A stretch of 64,000 nt of DNA. Source: Epiperipatus broadwayi (taxonomy: Eukaryota; Onychophora; Udeonychophora; Euonychophora; Peripatidae). The first letter of the stretch is position 1. Each line of letters opens with the position of its first letter. The stretch lies in assembly GCA_028023455.1 (NCBI GenBank), contig JAQFVV010006715.1:255501-319500 (forward strand). The letters run 5' to 3'. Below, piece by piece: positions 39,640 through 51,522 of the stretch. The position numbers were made by a program, and so were the translations under genes. The notes beneath the pieces were generated by a model. That model was not told the origin of the DNA. It was given only the letters and a program-made list of their open reading frames with translations, and searched no databases.

Positions 39640-41720
39640 AAACTTTCCATTTAATATTGCCACTTAGTGCAAGACAGAGTAATCAATGTATGCCAGAAGG
39701 CTTATGTATAAAATCGCAATCTAGTGCCTACTCATCCAATATCACACAATAGTTTCTGGCTTTTGGCAAGTATCAGTGATGAGTCTTGGTTATGAGAACA
39801 CTGCATCTAGATCTTAATATCTAATGTAACTCTCCATCAACCACCTTTTATCTATACTTACCTACAAAATTATGAGTCTTAAATTGAAAACACAATACTG
39901 TTTTCAATCCAAGCTCATAAGCTTATATAGTCATATAGGTCTGAACTCAGTTCAGTACCTAAACATTTTGGTGAATTTGGTTCTTTAATAATTATAGCCA
40001 TCACTATTCTATTAGGCAGTATTGGTTTTAATCCAATAAACATCACATTATCACCATTTATAATGCTTGCTTATAACTGTTATTAAAAGAGGCAACCCCC
40101 CCCATACAATATTACCACTCAGTGCAAAGGCAGGATAATCAATGGATGCCAAAAGGCAAAAACCATCAAGGGTACACTTATAATAATTAATAAAACAAAA
40201 CACAAATTGTGAAACTTGGTTTTAAACTTGTTCTAAAATGTTCACCAGATGGAGTTTACCATTAGTTTTGGCTATTGATGTATGGTAAAACTGAACTGAG
40301 TTAAGACTCATATAGCTATCTGGTTTGTAAGGCTGGATTTGAAGACATTTACATGTCTGAGATTTTCAAGTTTCAAATTGATAGTAACATATTAAATAAG
40401 TGCTGACACTTGAGGTGGAAGTTTAGATCTGTGGTGTCACAGGCAAGTAAGTTTTAGGATTATTTGAAATTTATTATGCAAATAGTATTGTAAAATTAGG
40501 GGGATTCAGAAATAAGTATAGAATTATATGGGAATTATTTAATGTAAGATGTCATGTATAAAATAATCATATAATGTGTGAAGGTTTAAGTAAAATTTAC
40601 CACCAAATTGCCTCATCTTATAAGGTGAAATTGGGGAAGAATCAAACCCATACAGACTAGTGAAGAGCTCAGGTAGCAGACCATATGAGGAAAGGTATTT
40701 ATGGAATAAGAGATATTTTGTTTGAACTCCAGAAGTTGGGTGTATAAATGAGATATATAGAGAGAATTGGGGGTAGTAAAAATAGAGACTACAGTGGCCC
40801 TAATGGGCAGACCTATGATACCCAATTTTAAAGGAGTACTTTTTCGATAAATGTAACAGTTATGTATGTAATTGAATGTTGCTGGAAATTAACTAATATT
40901 TTAACTTATGCAAATCTGTCTAAATTTCTCATTTATTTGATGCATACACATGAAGCTCTAGTGTCTGAAATCCTAACTCCAATCTGAGGTGAGACATAAG
41001 CTCAAAACCAATTCGTCTGGCGATGAGGATTTTCCGGTAGAGATTTTGAATTATTTTTTTTTTGGCACTTATAATTAAAGCTTGTTTTGGAGCTAGTGGT
41101 AAGAACCATCTAGGAAACATTTTAGAACAAGCTTAAAAGCAAGTTACACAATTTGTGTCTTGTTTTATTAATTATTATAAGTGTACCATTAATATTTTTG
41201 TGATGTTATATTATTTTGGCTATTAATATATGGTGAAACTGAACTGAGTTCAGACCCATATAGCTATCTGGTTTGTAATGCTGGATTCTAAAATATTACA
41301 TGTCTGAAAAATATGATGATGCTTGAGTTGGAAATTTAGTTCTAGTGTCTGAAACCCTTGTTCTGGTGATGAGGATTTTCTGGTAGAGATTTTGAATTCT
41401 TTCTCTTTTGGCACTTATAATTAAATTTGTTTTGGAGCTAGTGATAAGCTCCATCTAGTGAACATTTTAGAACAAGATTAAAAGGAAGTTACACAATTTG
41501 TGTTTGTTTTATTAATTATTATAAGTGTACCCTTGATGGATTTTGCAAGGTTATATTGCTTTGGCTATTAATATATGGTGATACTGAATGGAACTCAGAC
41601 GCTTATAGCCACCTGCTTTGTAAAGCTGCTTTTGAAGGCATTTACATGTCCGAAAAATTCATGTTTTTAAATTGAAATAATGTATTAAATAAGTGAACAG
41701 CAGCCAGGAAACATCAAAAA
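39640..41720. repeat. Cluster of related direct and inverted repeats
   Basis: Two near-tandem units of about 360 bp (41024-41380 and 41381-41720) share GATGAGGATTTTC, GAACATTTTAGAACAAG and CACAATTTGTGT, and then a CTGAACTGAGTTCAGACCCA-like block. The last two landmarks recur as complement near 40185-40255 and the block recurs in both orientations at 39925-39955 and 40285-40320. A second motif, ATTACCACTCAGTGCAAAGG, occurs at 40105 and in variant form at 39655 and 54615-54675. A hammerhead-like core lies at 40990-41025. This is probably a nest of several decayed elements. Confidence 0.6.
40990..41025 (+). ncRNA. Degenerate hammerhead ribozyme
   Basis: The order is CTGAGG, a TGAG..GCTC stem around ACATAA, AAAAC, CAATTC, GTC and TGGCGATGAGG. 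It aligns position by position with the intact motif at 49453-49493 but has an extra base in the CUGAnGA box and A in place of G12, so it should be inactive. The second unit of the repeat cluster (about 41355) lacks this core. Confidence 0.4.
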
Positions 41721-41924
41721 TTTGAATATGTTGTATTTATTGATAAAAATTTCAATTTGTAGAGTTTACTTTTTTAATCTGTAAAAAATTGAACAGAATT
41801 AAAAATCAGTACGACAAACTACCATATAAAAAGGATGGAAAGGAAATAAAATATGTTTTATTGTCTCTTTTTAAATGGGGGAGTGGTATGAAGTGCTGAA
41901 AATAAAAGATTGAGAAGATATATA

Positions 41925-42195
41925 TAGTGATATAATAAACATATAATGGGTTATGCCAATTATTTAAAATTGTTTTCAAATTAATAATAATAATTGACTG
42001 AAAGCCAGATAAAATGATGTAGTAGTATTTTTTTTAAATAGATATTTATGTGTAAGCATAGGTGTCACATATAAAAACATTTCACTCCATTAAATAAACA
42101 AATAAAGGTATAAAGAAAACTTATAATATTTACAAAAAGATATTTTGATAGATGAATGTAATCCATATAAATGTATTTGAATTGACAATTTTATT
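41925..42195. repeat. Dispersed repeat family, copy 3 (diverged)
   Basis: Shares the order ATAATAATTGACTGAAAG, CACATATAAAAACATTTCA, TTAAATAAACAAATAAAGG and a GATGAATGTAATCCAT-like end with 31784-32183 and 63018-63392, at lower similarity. Confidence 0.5.
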
Positions 42196-43779
42196 GGAAA
42201 TGTGTGAAGATAGTTTCCTTGCATAATGATGGGGTTAAGATAAATGGAGTGCTTTCAGTGGATAAAAAAATTAAAAAATAAATGTGATGATGTAAGAAAA
42301 GTAAGTAATGCTTATGTGAGGGTGCAATTAAAAATTTGTTATTTTTCAAAATAAAACTAATACCATTACAGAATTAGAGAGAGCTGAATTTGGACATTTT
42401 AATGTAATTATTAATTTATAGTAAGTGCATAAGATTCTGCCTGTTAAGCTTTGCAAATAAATAATAATATGTAACTAGTGTAGTTTCATATCCAAGTTCA
42501 ACTCATCAAATGTAGTATTTATTTGATAAAACTAAAATGACTGAACAAATAATATGTAACATATTTTCTAAAATCTGGTATAATCATTCCAGACAATAAC
42601 CTAATAACTTTTATTTCTGAAATATACCAATTTAATGTAAAAAAAAATATATATTGTAGTAAATATTTTAAATTTGTACTCTTTATTTTCTACATCAACT
42701 ACCAAAACTATCAAGACAATTTTACATAAAAACAGGTATTAATATACCTGAAAGTTAAGCTTTATTAAGAAATCAATATTGTTTTTTTTTTGTGTGAATT
42801 ATTCATAGGGAGCTGCTTCCATCCAATATTAAAATATATTTGCAATGAAAAAGATGCTCTGCTATTGTATTCATATAAGATATTTGCTATTCCACAGTAA
42901 TGTGAATGAATAAATCTTTCCTCTTAAATTATAACCATTTCCTTTTCAACTTTTCATTATTAATAAAAACATAGCAAATGTCATTATCAAATGTTTAAAA
43001 TTCTACTTGCATGAAAAATAATGATAATATGTGACAGCTACAACATTCATCATTTTGAAGTATTTAATATAATTTATTGAATTATATATTACTATTATTA
43101 AACTAGGTGAAATGATAGAATAGGCTAAAGTAGTAAAAATCTTGAAAGTTATGATTGATAAATAAGGATGGAGAAGAAAACGTTATGATCAACATCAATT
43201 CTGCATAGAATTGTTGAAGATAATTGTCACCAGCACATAATTTTCTAATGTACCATATAACTACTTCTCTTTTACATTTTAGTAGTTAATTGTTATGACA
43301 TCTTAACAGTATTACTATATGACATTAATATTTAGGTGTAACACATTACAGTAATAATATATAAAACAAAATGTTATACGGTAATTATAATATAAAATAT
43401 ATTTCCATTATTATTTATTAAAACAGTTATCAGCTAATAGTAAAAAAAAAAAAAACACATTATCTGTATGTGTGTGGACGTGGAGTATGTAAGTTTATAA
43501 TATTATAAAAGCCAGTTTTAATATTACAAAACACTTGGGCATTTTTTTCATTTGCTGCTTAATGCCTCGTTAAATGAATTAATTGGATTTCAATAATCGT
43601 GGTTAAACTTTCAACACATATAAATAAATCATTTATACCCAAGGCTAACAACTTATATATCTTTAAAAATGATATCTAACTAGTGAAATTGTACTGATAT
43701 TTTAATGTCTTTAGTAAAAGTAGATTATAAAGCGCTACTGGTAAATAACTTAAAATTCTACGTTATACATAAATAATAA
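42196..43779. other. AT-rich non-coding stretch
   Basis: Nothing recognised. Confidence 0.4.
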
Positions 43780-43996
43780 AAAGGCACATTTAACGGTAAT
43801 AAAATATTAAAAACAGTCTTTAAATATGCAGAAGTAATTTCCGCAAATTTAATGACAGTTGAGGCAGTTTAAGAAATTAACAAAGTACTTCTGCAGATTT
43901 AAAGATTATCTTTAATAGTTTATTACGTTAAATTTATTATTTTTATTATAATTACAATTTGTTTTAATTAACCAACATTATATATATATATATATC
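43780..43996. mobile_element. PLE ends only, solo foldback next to (TA)n
   Basis: AACAGTCTTTAAATATGCAG (about 43811) and CTTCTGCAGATTTAAAGATT (about 43889) are the inverted ends of the same family as 4195-5040, here joined with almost no internal sequence. CAGTTGAGGCAGTTTAAG and the following bases match 4936-4967. The right end continues into ATTATAATTACAA and then (TA)n at 43981-43996, exactly as at 5030-5092. Confidence 0.65.
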
Positions 43997-44084
43997 ATTA
44001 AAAGCTAGTCAATACAAATCCCAATATTAATAACAATCAACAATTTCAAACTGTTGACAAGGTAAACTTTTTTTTTAGCAATAA

Positions 44085-44530
44085 AGGTGGAATATTCAGG
44101 TTCCAGAGTTTCCAATCTATTCCTACATTAATATATTCAGGACAATTATTAATTTTTCAAGTATTAATGGTGATGTTAAATAGTTATATTTGTTTATAGA
44201 TATATTAATCTGGTTGTTTACGGATGAGATTAATTAAACTTCTCAAATGATTAGATGATGCCAGATACTAGATGATTACCAAAGATGAATTGATACAACT
44301 CATTTACTGATGTGATCTTTCAAAATCAACTGTATCAGTTCTTCTTTGGTAGTCATCAGGTGTCTGGAATCATATAATAATTTGAAAAAAATAATTAATC
44401 TCATAGATATGCAACCAGATTAATATGTCTATAAACAAAACAAACTATTTAATGTTATTATTAATATTTGAATAATTAGTAATCTACCTGGGTAGTTTAA
44501 TGCAATAAGTGATTGAAAACGCTGGAGTGT
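44085..44530. repeat. 450-bp foldback repeat
   Basis: Arms 44085-44303 and about 44312-44530 are imperfect inverted repeats (for example TATTAATCTGGTTG in the left arm, with CAACCAGATTAATATG in the right). The centre contains ACTACCAAAG/CTTTGGTAGT. On the minus strand near 44360 CCTGATGACTACC looks like the start of a hammerhead core. Probably another PLE end pair; no coding part is left. Confidence 0.55.
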
Positions 44531-47459
44531 GAATTCCTCTAATCCATTCCAATTCTTTTATTCTGGTGGTAGAACATTTTAAGTATTATTTTTTACTTTT
44601 TTATGTTTATTTCAATTTATAAATAATTTACAATATATATTTTCATATGTCTAGAAATATAATTTCTTATACACATTATAACTTTATTAATATTCTCAAT
44701 CTCAACACAAAATAATATCATTCAATTCAAGAGATTTTGGGTTTCTACATGATTATTATATAATCTTGGAAGTCTGTTAATGATTTTTATTGCTTTAGTG
44801 ACTCAATTTTCATTGAAAATGGAGTTGTTATTGTTTTTGTTTTTTTTACTCTATGTTTTACTCCTTTTTTATATTCAATTTTGGGTCTCAGAAAATTGAC
44901 TTTTATGATTCTTTGGATGTCATTATTTGAAATTGCACATGTTATGTAATATAACAGAATGATATGAAAGTTATCTTTTACTCAGATCTTCTTTTCATTT
45001 TATTATCTTATTTTTTATATGCTATTTGCCTTCTTTTATCAATAGCAGAATTATAGTATGTTTTGAATACATTTCATGTTCTAATAATAATTTGATAGTG
45101 TATTTCTCAGATGCTGTTGAGAAAATTCTAAATGACTGTAATAATATAATATTAATATTCCAGTCCCTCTTATGTCAATACTGTTTTAAGTCATGAACCA
45201 AATTTTTGGTTCATTGTTATGATTCACGATGATAGGGAAGAGTAAATGTATGCTGTACATTTTTGTAATCACTAATGTTTTCAGAACTAACATTTGTTCT
45301 ATTATTGAATGTTAAAGTTTTCAAAAAGGCCTAAATTCTGAAAATTCTGTTGAGTATAATATTGTCAACTCCATCTTTATGGTTATATGCAACTTATACT
45401 TTTATCCAAATCAAAATATGTGTATTGATAATAGTTCTATATGTTCAATGCATAAGCAATTCCATAAGTACAATAATGTAAGTCCTGGTATATACTTTCT
45501 TGTTAAAACATTATATTGATTGTCAATCATTGAATCTTTTGGTGAATGGTTCTGTCTCAGCACTTGTCCCTGATTCCCACATGCAATCAAAAGATATGTT
45601 CATTACTTAATTCCTCATGGGTAACGTTCACAATGTATTACTACAATTTTATTAAAAACACATTAAGATGTGGGTTTGTTTATTTACTGTCAAGTCCTGT
45701 TATTCCAAAATGATTTGAGAGGAATTGAAGGCAATTTGACCAATGTTCTTAATGCAATTTAATGTTACATAATAGCTTAAATTTCTCAAATTCTTTCACC
45801 TGTTTCATTACCATATAATAATATTATTTTATAAAGTGCAGTCGATAATGAAATAATTGAGAGAATGTAAATCTCTCAAGCGCTTATGACTACAAACAGC
45901 CAATCAAATCTTAAGCACTGGGACAGAGAATTTTAATAAGAAAAGAGTGTTTGGACTCTCTTCTTTACTTGTATGTCTATATATCCAAGCCAGTCCAATG
46001 TAACATTCATAATTGATTGTTCAAAACTAATTAAAATTAGTAATGACAAGTAATTATTTTCTCAATAAATCATCAAACTTCCTTTTTAATATTTCTTCTA
46101 AGAGACCCACTTCTGAGACATAACTTATCATTTGTTACCTCATATTCTTGGTTATTTCTCCCTTGATTTGTTATCTGTATTAAATACATAATTTGGCTAA
46201 AGATATCATCAGCCATTGACTAAAATATCCATGATATTTCTCTATTATTTCACTATTTTGTCTTTTGGATTTTTAATTTTATATAAATGTTTTGCTATAT
46301 CTCTTGTTTAATATACATATATAATAAGATTTTTGTATTAATGGCCTCATTGATAACACTCAGAAAAAATACATATAAAATAATTTAAATATAGATTTCA
46401 TTTCGGATTGCAGGTAATATTGTTCTAGATTCTAATACTCTTTTCCACAACAGTTATGTCTCAGTTTAACGTTCATTTGACTTATTATATAACACTAAAT
46501 TAATAATGATTTCCTGTTTTATGGTTTGTATTAACTTCCAATTTATTTAGATTTTTTTTTCATTTGCTAAATCCGTTGAATTACTCTAATGTCTTTTAGT
46601 ATTGATCTATCAACTAGTTTTTAATGCAGTTTTAGCCTATCAAAGTGTATTATTTAATTTAGTTTTAATTTATCAAAAGACTATATATTTTTAATATTAA
46701 TTGTCAAATATTATTGCAGTCATAAATTGTTAATATGTATGACCTATTGACTGCATGTTGAATCAATAAAAGAAATAATTGTTATTATTTTCGTAATTGT
46801 AGCTCAAATAATCAATGTGTAAAAAATTAATAATTTATACCCAAGAATATTGACTATAGTATTCACATTTAGAAGATTAATTTGTTACTTTGTAAAATAT
46901 AGATACCTCCATAAATGTAATTAATTAATAGTGAATATAAAGTCAATTTCAATTATTATAAAGCTCTAAGATTTAAGACAACAAAGTAACATTTGTATAA
47001 AAGATATCTATAATGAAAATATTTTTTCATACACTTATATAAATACAGTGATGAAATTGATTTTATTATATTAACATATAATTACATAAATCACAAATCT
47101 AGTAGTCCGTGGTCCTGCCTATGCAAAATAGAATACCCCCAGTGTTTTAATATAGGCAATACAAAAGAAATGTATGTTAATTAAAATATATTGTAATAAC
47201 AATATAAAAATAAATATGGCATTGTAAGAGAATAATTTTATTCAGGATGGCCTATAATACAAGATTAAATAAACATCTCAAATTTTCTTCAAATTGAGTT
47301 ATAAATGCATTTTTAAGGAAACATTTACTAGTCTGGTCAAGCAGTGGTTTAAAATACTTCAGTATTTACCATATATTTATATTCCAGTATTTATTATATA
47401 CTGAAGTGTTGATATTTATAAAATCAAGCTGAAATTTTAATGAAGTTAATCTTTCAATA
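44531..47459. other. AT-rich stretch without recognised genes
   Basis: The minus strand of about 45000-45750 has broken frames with peptide stretches such as TFTLPYHRES that could be an ancient retroelement, but I cannot assign it. Nothing else seen. Confidence 0.35.
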
Positions 47460-47665
47460 TGATACCCAAGTCAAAATCCCCATTAGGAGAGGTCATTCCT
47501 GCATATATAATGACACCAAAGGGGGTGATTGCTCTACCTTTATTTTTGATAGGGTATTTGTTTTACATGAACTTGAAGTTTGGACAAGAATTGTTACAAC
47601 TTTGTGCTAGAGTGATGGATGTTAATAAAGATGGATGCTAATGATATAATGGAGCTTGTAGTAAA
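47460..47665 (+). other. Possible decayed exon with EF-hand-like motif
   Basis: An open frame to TAA 47639-47641 ends RVMDVNKDG, the D-x-N-x-D-G start of an EF-hand calcium-binding loop. Shifted by one base the sequence continues MDANDIMELVVK and reaches AAG|GTGAGT at 47665/47666, an excellent splice donor. A single small indel would join the two parts into an EF-hand-like loop and exiting helix. The acceptor side (TACCCAAG near 47470) is weak. Could be a broken exon or chance. Confidence 0.25.
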
Positions 47666-47671
47666 GGTGAG

Positions 47672-49452
47672 TTCCAATGAAGTTTTAAAATAAGGTTAGA
47701 TTAATATATTTATTTATACGTGTATTAACTATGTATACACATAAATAAAGCAAACAATATCTTACAAAGAATGTTTTTTTTTTAAATTATATATTTTATA
47801 CAAAGCTGATGGAGAGATGTAGTGTCACGCTTTGGAAATCTATTTGAAATTGAACGAAATACAAACGTAGAAGGATGTAAACAGAGGATAAAGCAAAATA
47901 TATTGTAATAATCAGATTAATTAGCACAATAAGTGCTAATTTCATACTCATAATATATAATTAGATATATAATGTGATATTAATATGGGTATATGTTTTA
48001 TATATTTTTTTAAATTTAATAAATTTATCAATATTATACATCACAAAAATTATAATAATTATGATAAAAATATTTTAATATCATAATTAAAAATAGTATA
48101 TACACAAATAATTTTTAAATGTAATTTTTTTTTTTTTTCTGATAAAAGATTATTGATAACGAAAAACACGTTTTATTATAAGAACACACACACTGAACAA
48201 ACTTTGTAAGTGAAATGTGTTAATCTAGATTGACAGATCTTTATAAATCATGTTCATTTAATATGCTCATTGAAAATGAGTGTAAGGATTAAACAGAGAG
48301 ATATATGTAAAATTAATTAGAAGCTGTTTAAAAAATAAATTTTATTAACGCTAGAATTTTCATTAATTTACGATTAAACGGAATGCATTTTTAAACTTGT
48401 GTTTAAAAATCGTATCATTATATACTGTACCGATAATTATCTATATGTATATATGACTATAAATATAATTTATTACTTTTTAAAATTGTAAGCATTAAGA
48501 ATTGAAATATAAATTGATAAAATATAAGATATACGAAGACATATAATTGTCCTTTTCTTGCTCCTATAATGTACACACATATATACTCGAATTTATTAAC
48601 AGTTCCAGTAATAATCTATTAAAGAATATTGTCTGGGAGAATGCAAATTGTGTTAGGATTATAATGAGCATGCATAAATGGTCACAAGAAAGCATGCATG
48701 TTGAATACAAAATAAATAAATAAATAAATAAATAAGGATTTAATTAGCTTTTCATAATTTTAGAGCATAAATATTTAATTAAAAAATTAGTATTGGTTTT
48801 GAAAGATGGAGCTCCCACACTAATATATCAATGAATAAAGACATAATAATAAGATTAAAGTAAAGGATTTATACATTTTATTTACATAGGCTTAACGCTG
48901 AACAGCCTGGGAAAATTGTCAGCTAAAAGAAATTGATAACATATTGTTTTTACATTTACCATTATATTAATTAATTTGTTCAAAAATAATTCGTTCAATT
49001 CTTTGTTTTATAATGCATATCTAATGTTTTTTTTTTCTTTATAGATGTTATTCTGCATCAAATAATGAACATATTACTAGAAAATTCTAGAAAAAATTAA
49101 ACAAATCAGGAACCATCATATTTTGTTATTGTTATATAAAGTTTCAGATAGAATGAAATTTTGCAGTATAAATAATATAGCCTTTTTTTTTAAATTTTGT
49201 ATCCAGTTTGTTGGAATGTCATGTTATGTTTGAAAACGCAAATAGTGAATTGAATATAACATCTCCATTATGTTAGACAAATAATATTTTTTGCTGCTTT
49301 GCATAATTTTAACATTACACAGTTGGCACTCGTTCAATCATATTCTTCAAACACTGTTCAATTACCTAAGTAAACAAAACATTTTTCCCCAAATAATCCA
49401 AATTGGGGTTATATTTTAGCTTGAGTTAATATTTTGAATCCAATGTCCCAGC
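47672..49452. other. AT-rich non-coding stretch
   Basis: Only a short (AATA)n at 48711-48736 and poly(T) tracts; no gene seen. Confidence 0.4.
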
Positions 49453-49493
49453 TCCTCACTGAAGAGAGACATATCTCGAAACAAGTCTGGGGA
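49453..49493 (+). ncRNA. Hammerhead ribozyme, complete minimal motif
   Basis: All conserved parts are present. Stem I: 49453-49458 TCCTCA pairs with 49488-49493 TGGGGA (six pairs, one U-G). Core box CTGAAGA 49459-49465 (CUGAnGA). Stem II: GAGA 49466-49469 with TCTC 49474-49477, loop CATA. GAAA 49478-49481. Stem III: A-U and C-G (49481-49482 with 49485-49486), loop AA. Cleavage site GUC 49485-49487, cut expected after C49487. The very short stem III is like the hammerheads known in Penelope-like elements and retrozymes, which work best as dimers. No protein remnant is adjacent. (AT)n follows at 49596-49608. Confidence 0.75.
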
Positions 49494-49897
49494 TGGTGAC
49501 CATCATAGATAAAGGCTTCAGGTATTTTCTCTTGTATCATTTATCATTAAAAAATAAATAAATAAGCCTGTTTAGAGCTATTAGCAGGATCTTTATATAT
49601 ATATATAGTAAACATTAAGTTATAAAGAGTTAATAAAAAAATCTTTGTTTGATATCATTTTGATAGTTACTTTTATACTAACTCAAAGAACAGAGTTTTA
49701 TAGATCACCACGTAGTTTATTAATTAAAAAAAAACGATTAAAGTTAGATAATAAGATAAAATCAGTTTAAATAAAAATAGACAAAATAATTAATTAACGA
49801 TATGTTAGACATTATTTTTTTAAAAAAAATTTGTATATAAATTAACAATTCTTTAAAATTTACTCCAAATAGAAACGAAATGGAAAATGTAAATGAA

Positions 49898-49993
49898 ATA
49901 AAGTCAAACGTTGATGTCCTCGTGGCTAGCATAGCTGCCTTCCAAGCAGCTGGCCCGGATTTACTTACTGGTGAACGCTTTGACATATAAAAA
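49898..49993 (+). mobile_element. tRNA-Gly-derived SINE with 14-bp target duplication
   Basis: The direct repeat AAAATGTAAATGAA at 49884-49897 and 49994-50007 brackets the insert. About 49908-49978 resembles tRNA-Gly: GCATAGCTGCCTTCCAAGCA is its D-arm end, anticodon arm and loop (anticodon UCC), followed by GGCCCGGATT and a damaged T arm. The 3' part GAACGCTTTGACATAT then poly(A) resembles the tail of the SINEs at 32184 and 38407. The insert ends GTCAAA-CGTT and AACGCTTTGAC can pair and extend the acceptor stem. Not a functional tRNA gene: the T arm lacks a GTTCGANNC box. Confidence 0.75.
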
Positions 49994-50007
49994 AAAATGT
50001 AAATGAA

Positions 50008-51005
50008 TTGTCATTATATATATTTACCAAAAATTAACAGGTTTTTAAAAAAATACTTACAATAAAATAGTATTATTAATTGAAAGACCTATTAGCACTG
50101 AGATGCCAAAGAAAAAAATTATAAAATAAAGGCAAACAATAGCAAAATACATTTGATTAATTTCAAATTACAATTGCTTAGTAAAATAATCGAAGGACTT
50201 TATTAATTGAGAATTCTAAAGGAGTTTGAATGCAGGATGTGATAGCTGTCAAATCAATTTGATATCTTACATTCCATAGGCTGACTGTCTGCCAATTTTA
50301 TTGAAACGTACAGGGCATTGTTAATCAGCCTTCATTTGAAAAATAAAAAAAAAATAGTTTGATATATTTAAAAAAAAAATCGATTGTTTATTGCTTGAGA
50401 ATTAATAAAACGATTTCGTGCACCAGACGGAATTGATCAGAATAAGAGCGGTCATGAATGTAACATTCCAGAGTCTATCTTTTTAGAACTCCATTATAGA
50501 GAATATACTTATAAAATGCTACTTAATATAACTTTTCAAAAAAATACATAATTTCAAATACAATACTTGAGCCTGTTTTTTAAATGTAAATTATGTTTAA
50601 AAATATAACGATGTTATAATTATTTTTGCAATGATCACAAATCTTATTTTATCAAAGTTTGTTCGGCTTTGCTCCAATCCATTCAATCTGTCTCTGTATC
50701 TAATGAGGCCATACAACTATTAAGGCTCAAATTTTACATCCCCACGGAAGGTTAATAAACATTCCATTATTTTAATTGGCTAGTAAGAAAACATTCACTA
50801 AATGTTTATTTACAACGGATTAAAAGTTGCATAAGGTTTAATATTTTAAATTTTTTACTGTGGTTTCTAATTTTTTTTGGTTTTCGCTTTTTAATATTAA
50901 TTAATAAGTGGAAATAGCGAATTTTATTACCAATACTAATTTATTGCCAGTGATATAAGTAATATTTCAATTCTAATCTGTTTGAACTACATAATTTATG
51001 CATTA

Positions 51006-51009
<4 letters not shown>
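50008..51009. other. Non-coding stretch, possible intron
   Basis: If the exon at 51125-51184 is real, this would be downstream intron on the minus strand. A phase-compatible candidate second exon is 50699-50652 (minus), after CCTCATTAG and ending in TGA after 15 codons, but several other positions are equally possible. Confidence 0.25.

Positions 51010-51092
<83 letters not shown>
51010..51092. repeat. (AT)n microsatellite
   Basis: Two AT blocks joined at a TATTATAT interruption, about 80 bp. Confidence 0.95.
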
Positions 51093-51094
<2 letters not shown>

Positions 51095-51124
51095 CAAATA
51101 AGATGCTTTAAAATAATTACTTAC

Positions 51125-51184
51125 TCCAGTTACGTACAAAGTCAAGGCAGCAAAAATGACTAAGGAGAATAACTTCAAATGCAT
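51125..51184 (-). CDS. Signal-peptide exon of a secreted or membrane protein
   Basis: On the minus strand an ATG at 51184-51182 starts 20 codons: a short basic start (MHLK), a hydrophobic core (LFSLVIFAALTLYV) and TG, directly followed by GTAAGT (51124-51119), a consensus splice donor, in phase 0. Start, n-region, h-region and donor in this compact arrangement are typical of the first coding exon of a secreted protein. The frame runs on past the donor into (AT)n-coded Tyr-Ile, which is surely intron. The mature protein is not identifiable here; later exons would lie at lower coordinates. It may be an exon of any secreted protein; I assign no function. Confidence 0.5.
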
Positions 51185-51457
51185 CTTATCGGTAGATCTT
51201 GTAGATCACAAATTACCTGATCATATTTAGTGTAAACATTTTACTTTTATTCTTAAAACCTGATCATGATTTATGTTTGAATAATTAATTAATGTATAAG
51301 GAAATTAATTATGGATATCTTTTATAATTTATTGTAATGTTTATTCTTCAAATATTCAACTTTTGTTTCAAGATCATCAACTCTAAAATATTTTTCCTCA
51401 GGAAAACTATTATTAATAATATAGATATACATACATATATGTGTCTGTAAAATGTTA

Positions 51458-51522
51458 TTGATCACAACAGCTAGAGGGCAGTTCATTTATTATTTAAATG
51501 ACTTGGTGAATATCACATGATT
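51458..51522. repeat. Partial copy of the 53121-53581 foldback element
   Basis: CAGCTAGAGGGCAGTTCA, TTATTATTTAAA and ATCACATGATTATG match, in the same order and with small gaps, the right arm near 53488-53545. Confidence 0.55.

Noticed and set aside
40929-41120. 63-codon minus-strand frame
   Set aside because: It falls wholly in the repeat cluster and over the hammerhead-like motif; no motif in the peptide, and the second repeat unit does not keep the frame.
44990-45750. Possible retroelement on the minus strand (stretches such as TFTLPYHRES)
   Set aside because: No RT or endonuclease motif could be aligned across consecutive frames; similarity to PLE linkers is too weak.
49908-49978. Functional tRNA-Gly gene
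   Set aside because: The T arm lacks the GTTCGANNC box, and target duplications plus poly(A) show it is a retrocopy.
49762-49986. Minus-strand open frame of 74 codons beginning SKRSPVSKSGPAAWKAAML
   Set aside because: It is the antisense of the tRNA-Gly-like SINE; the protein-like start comes from the tRNA sequence.
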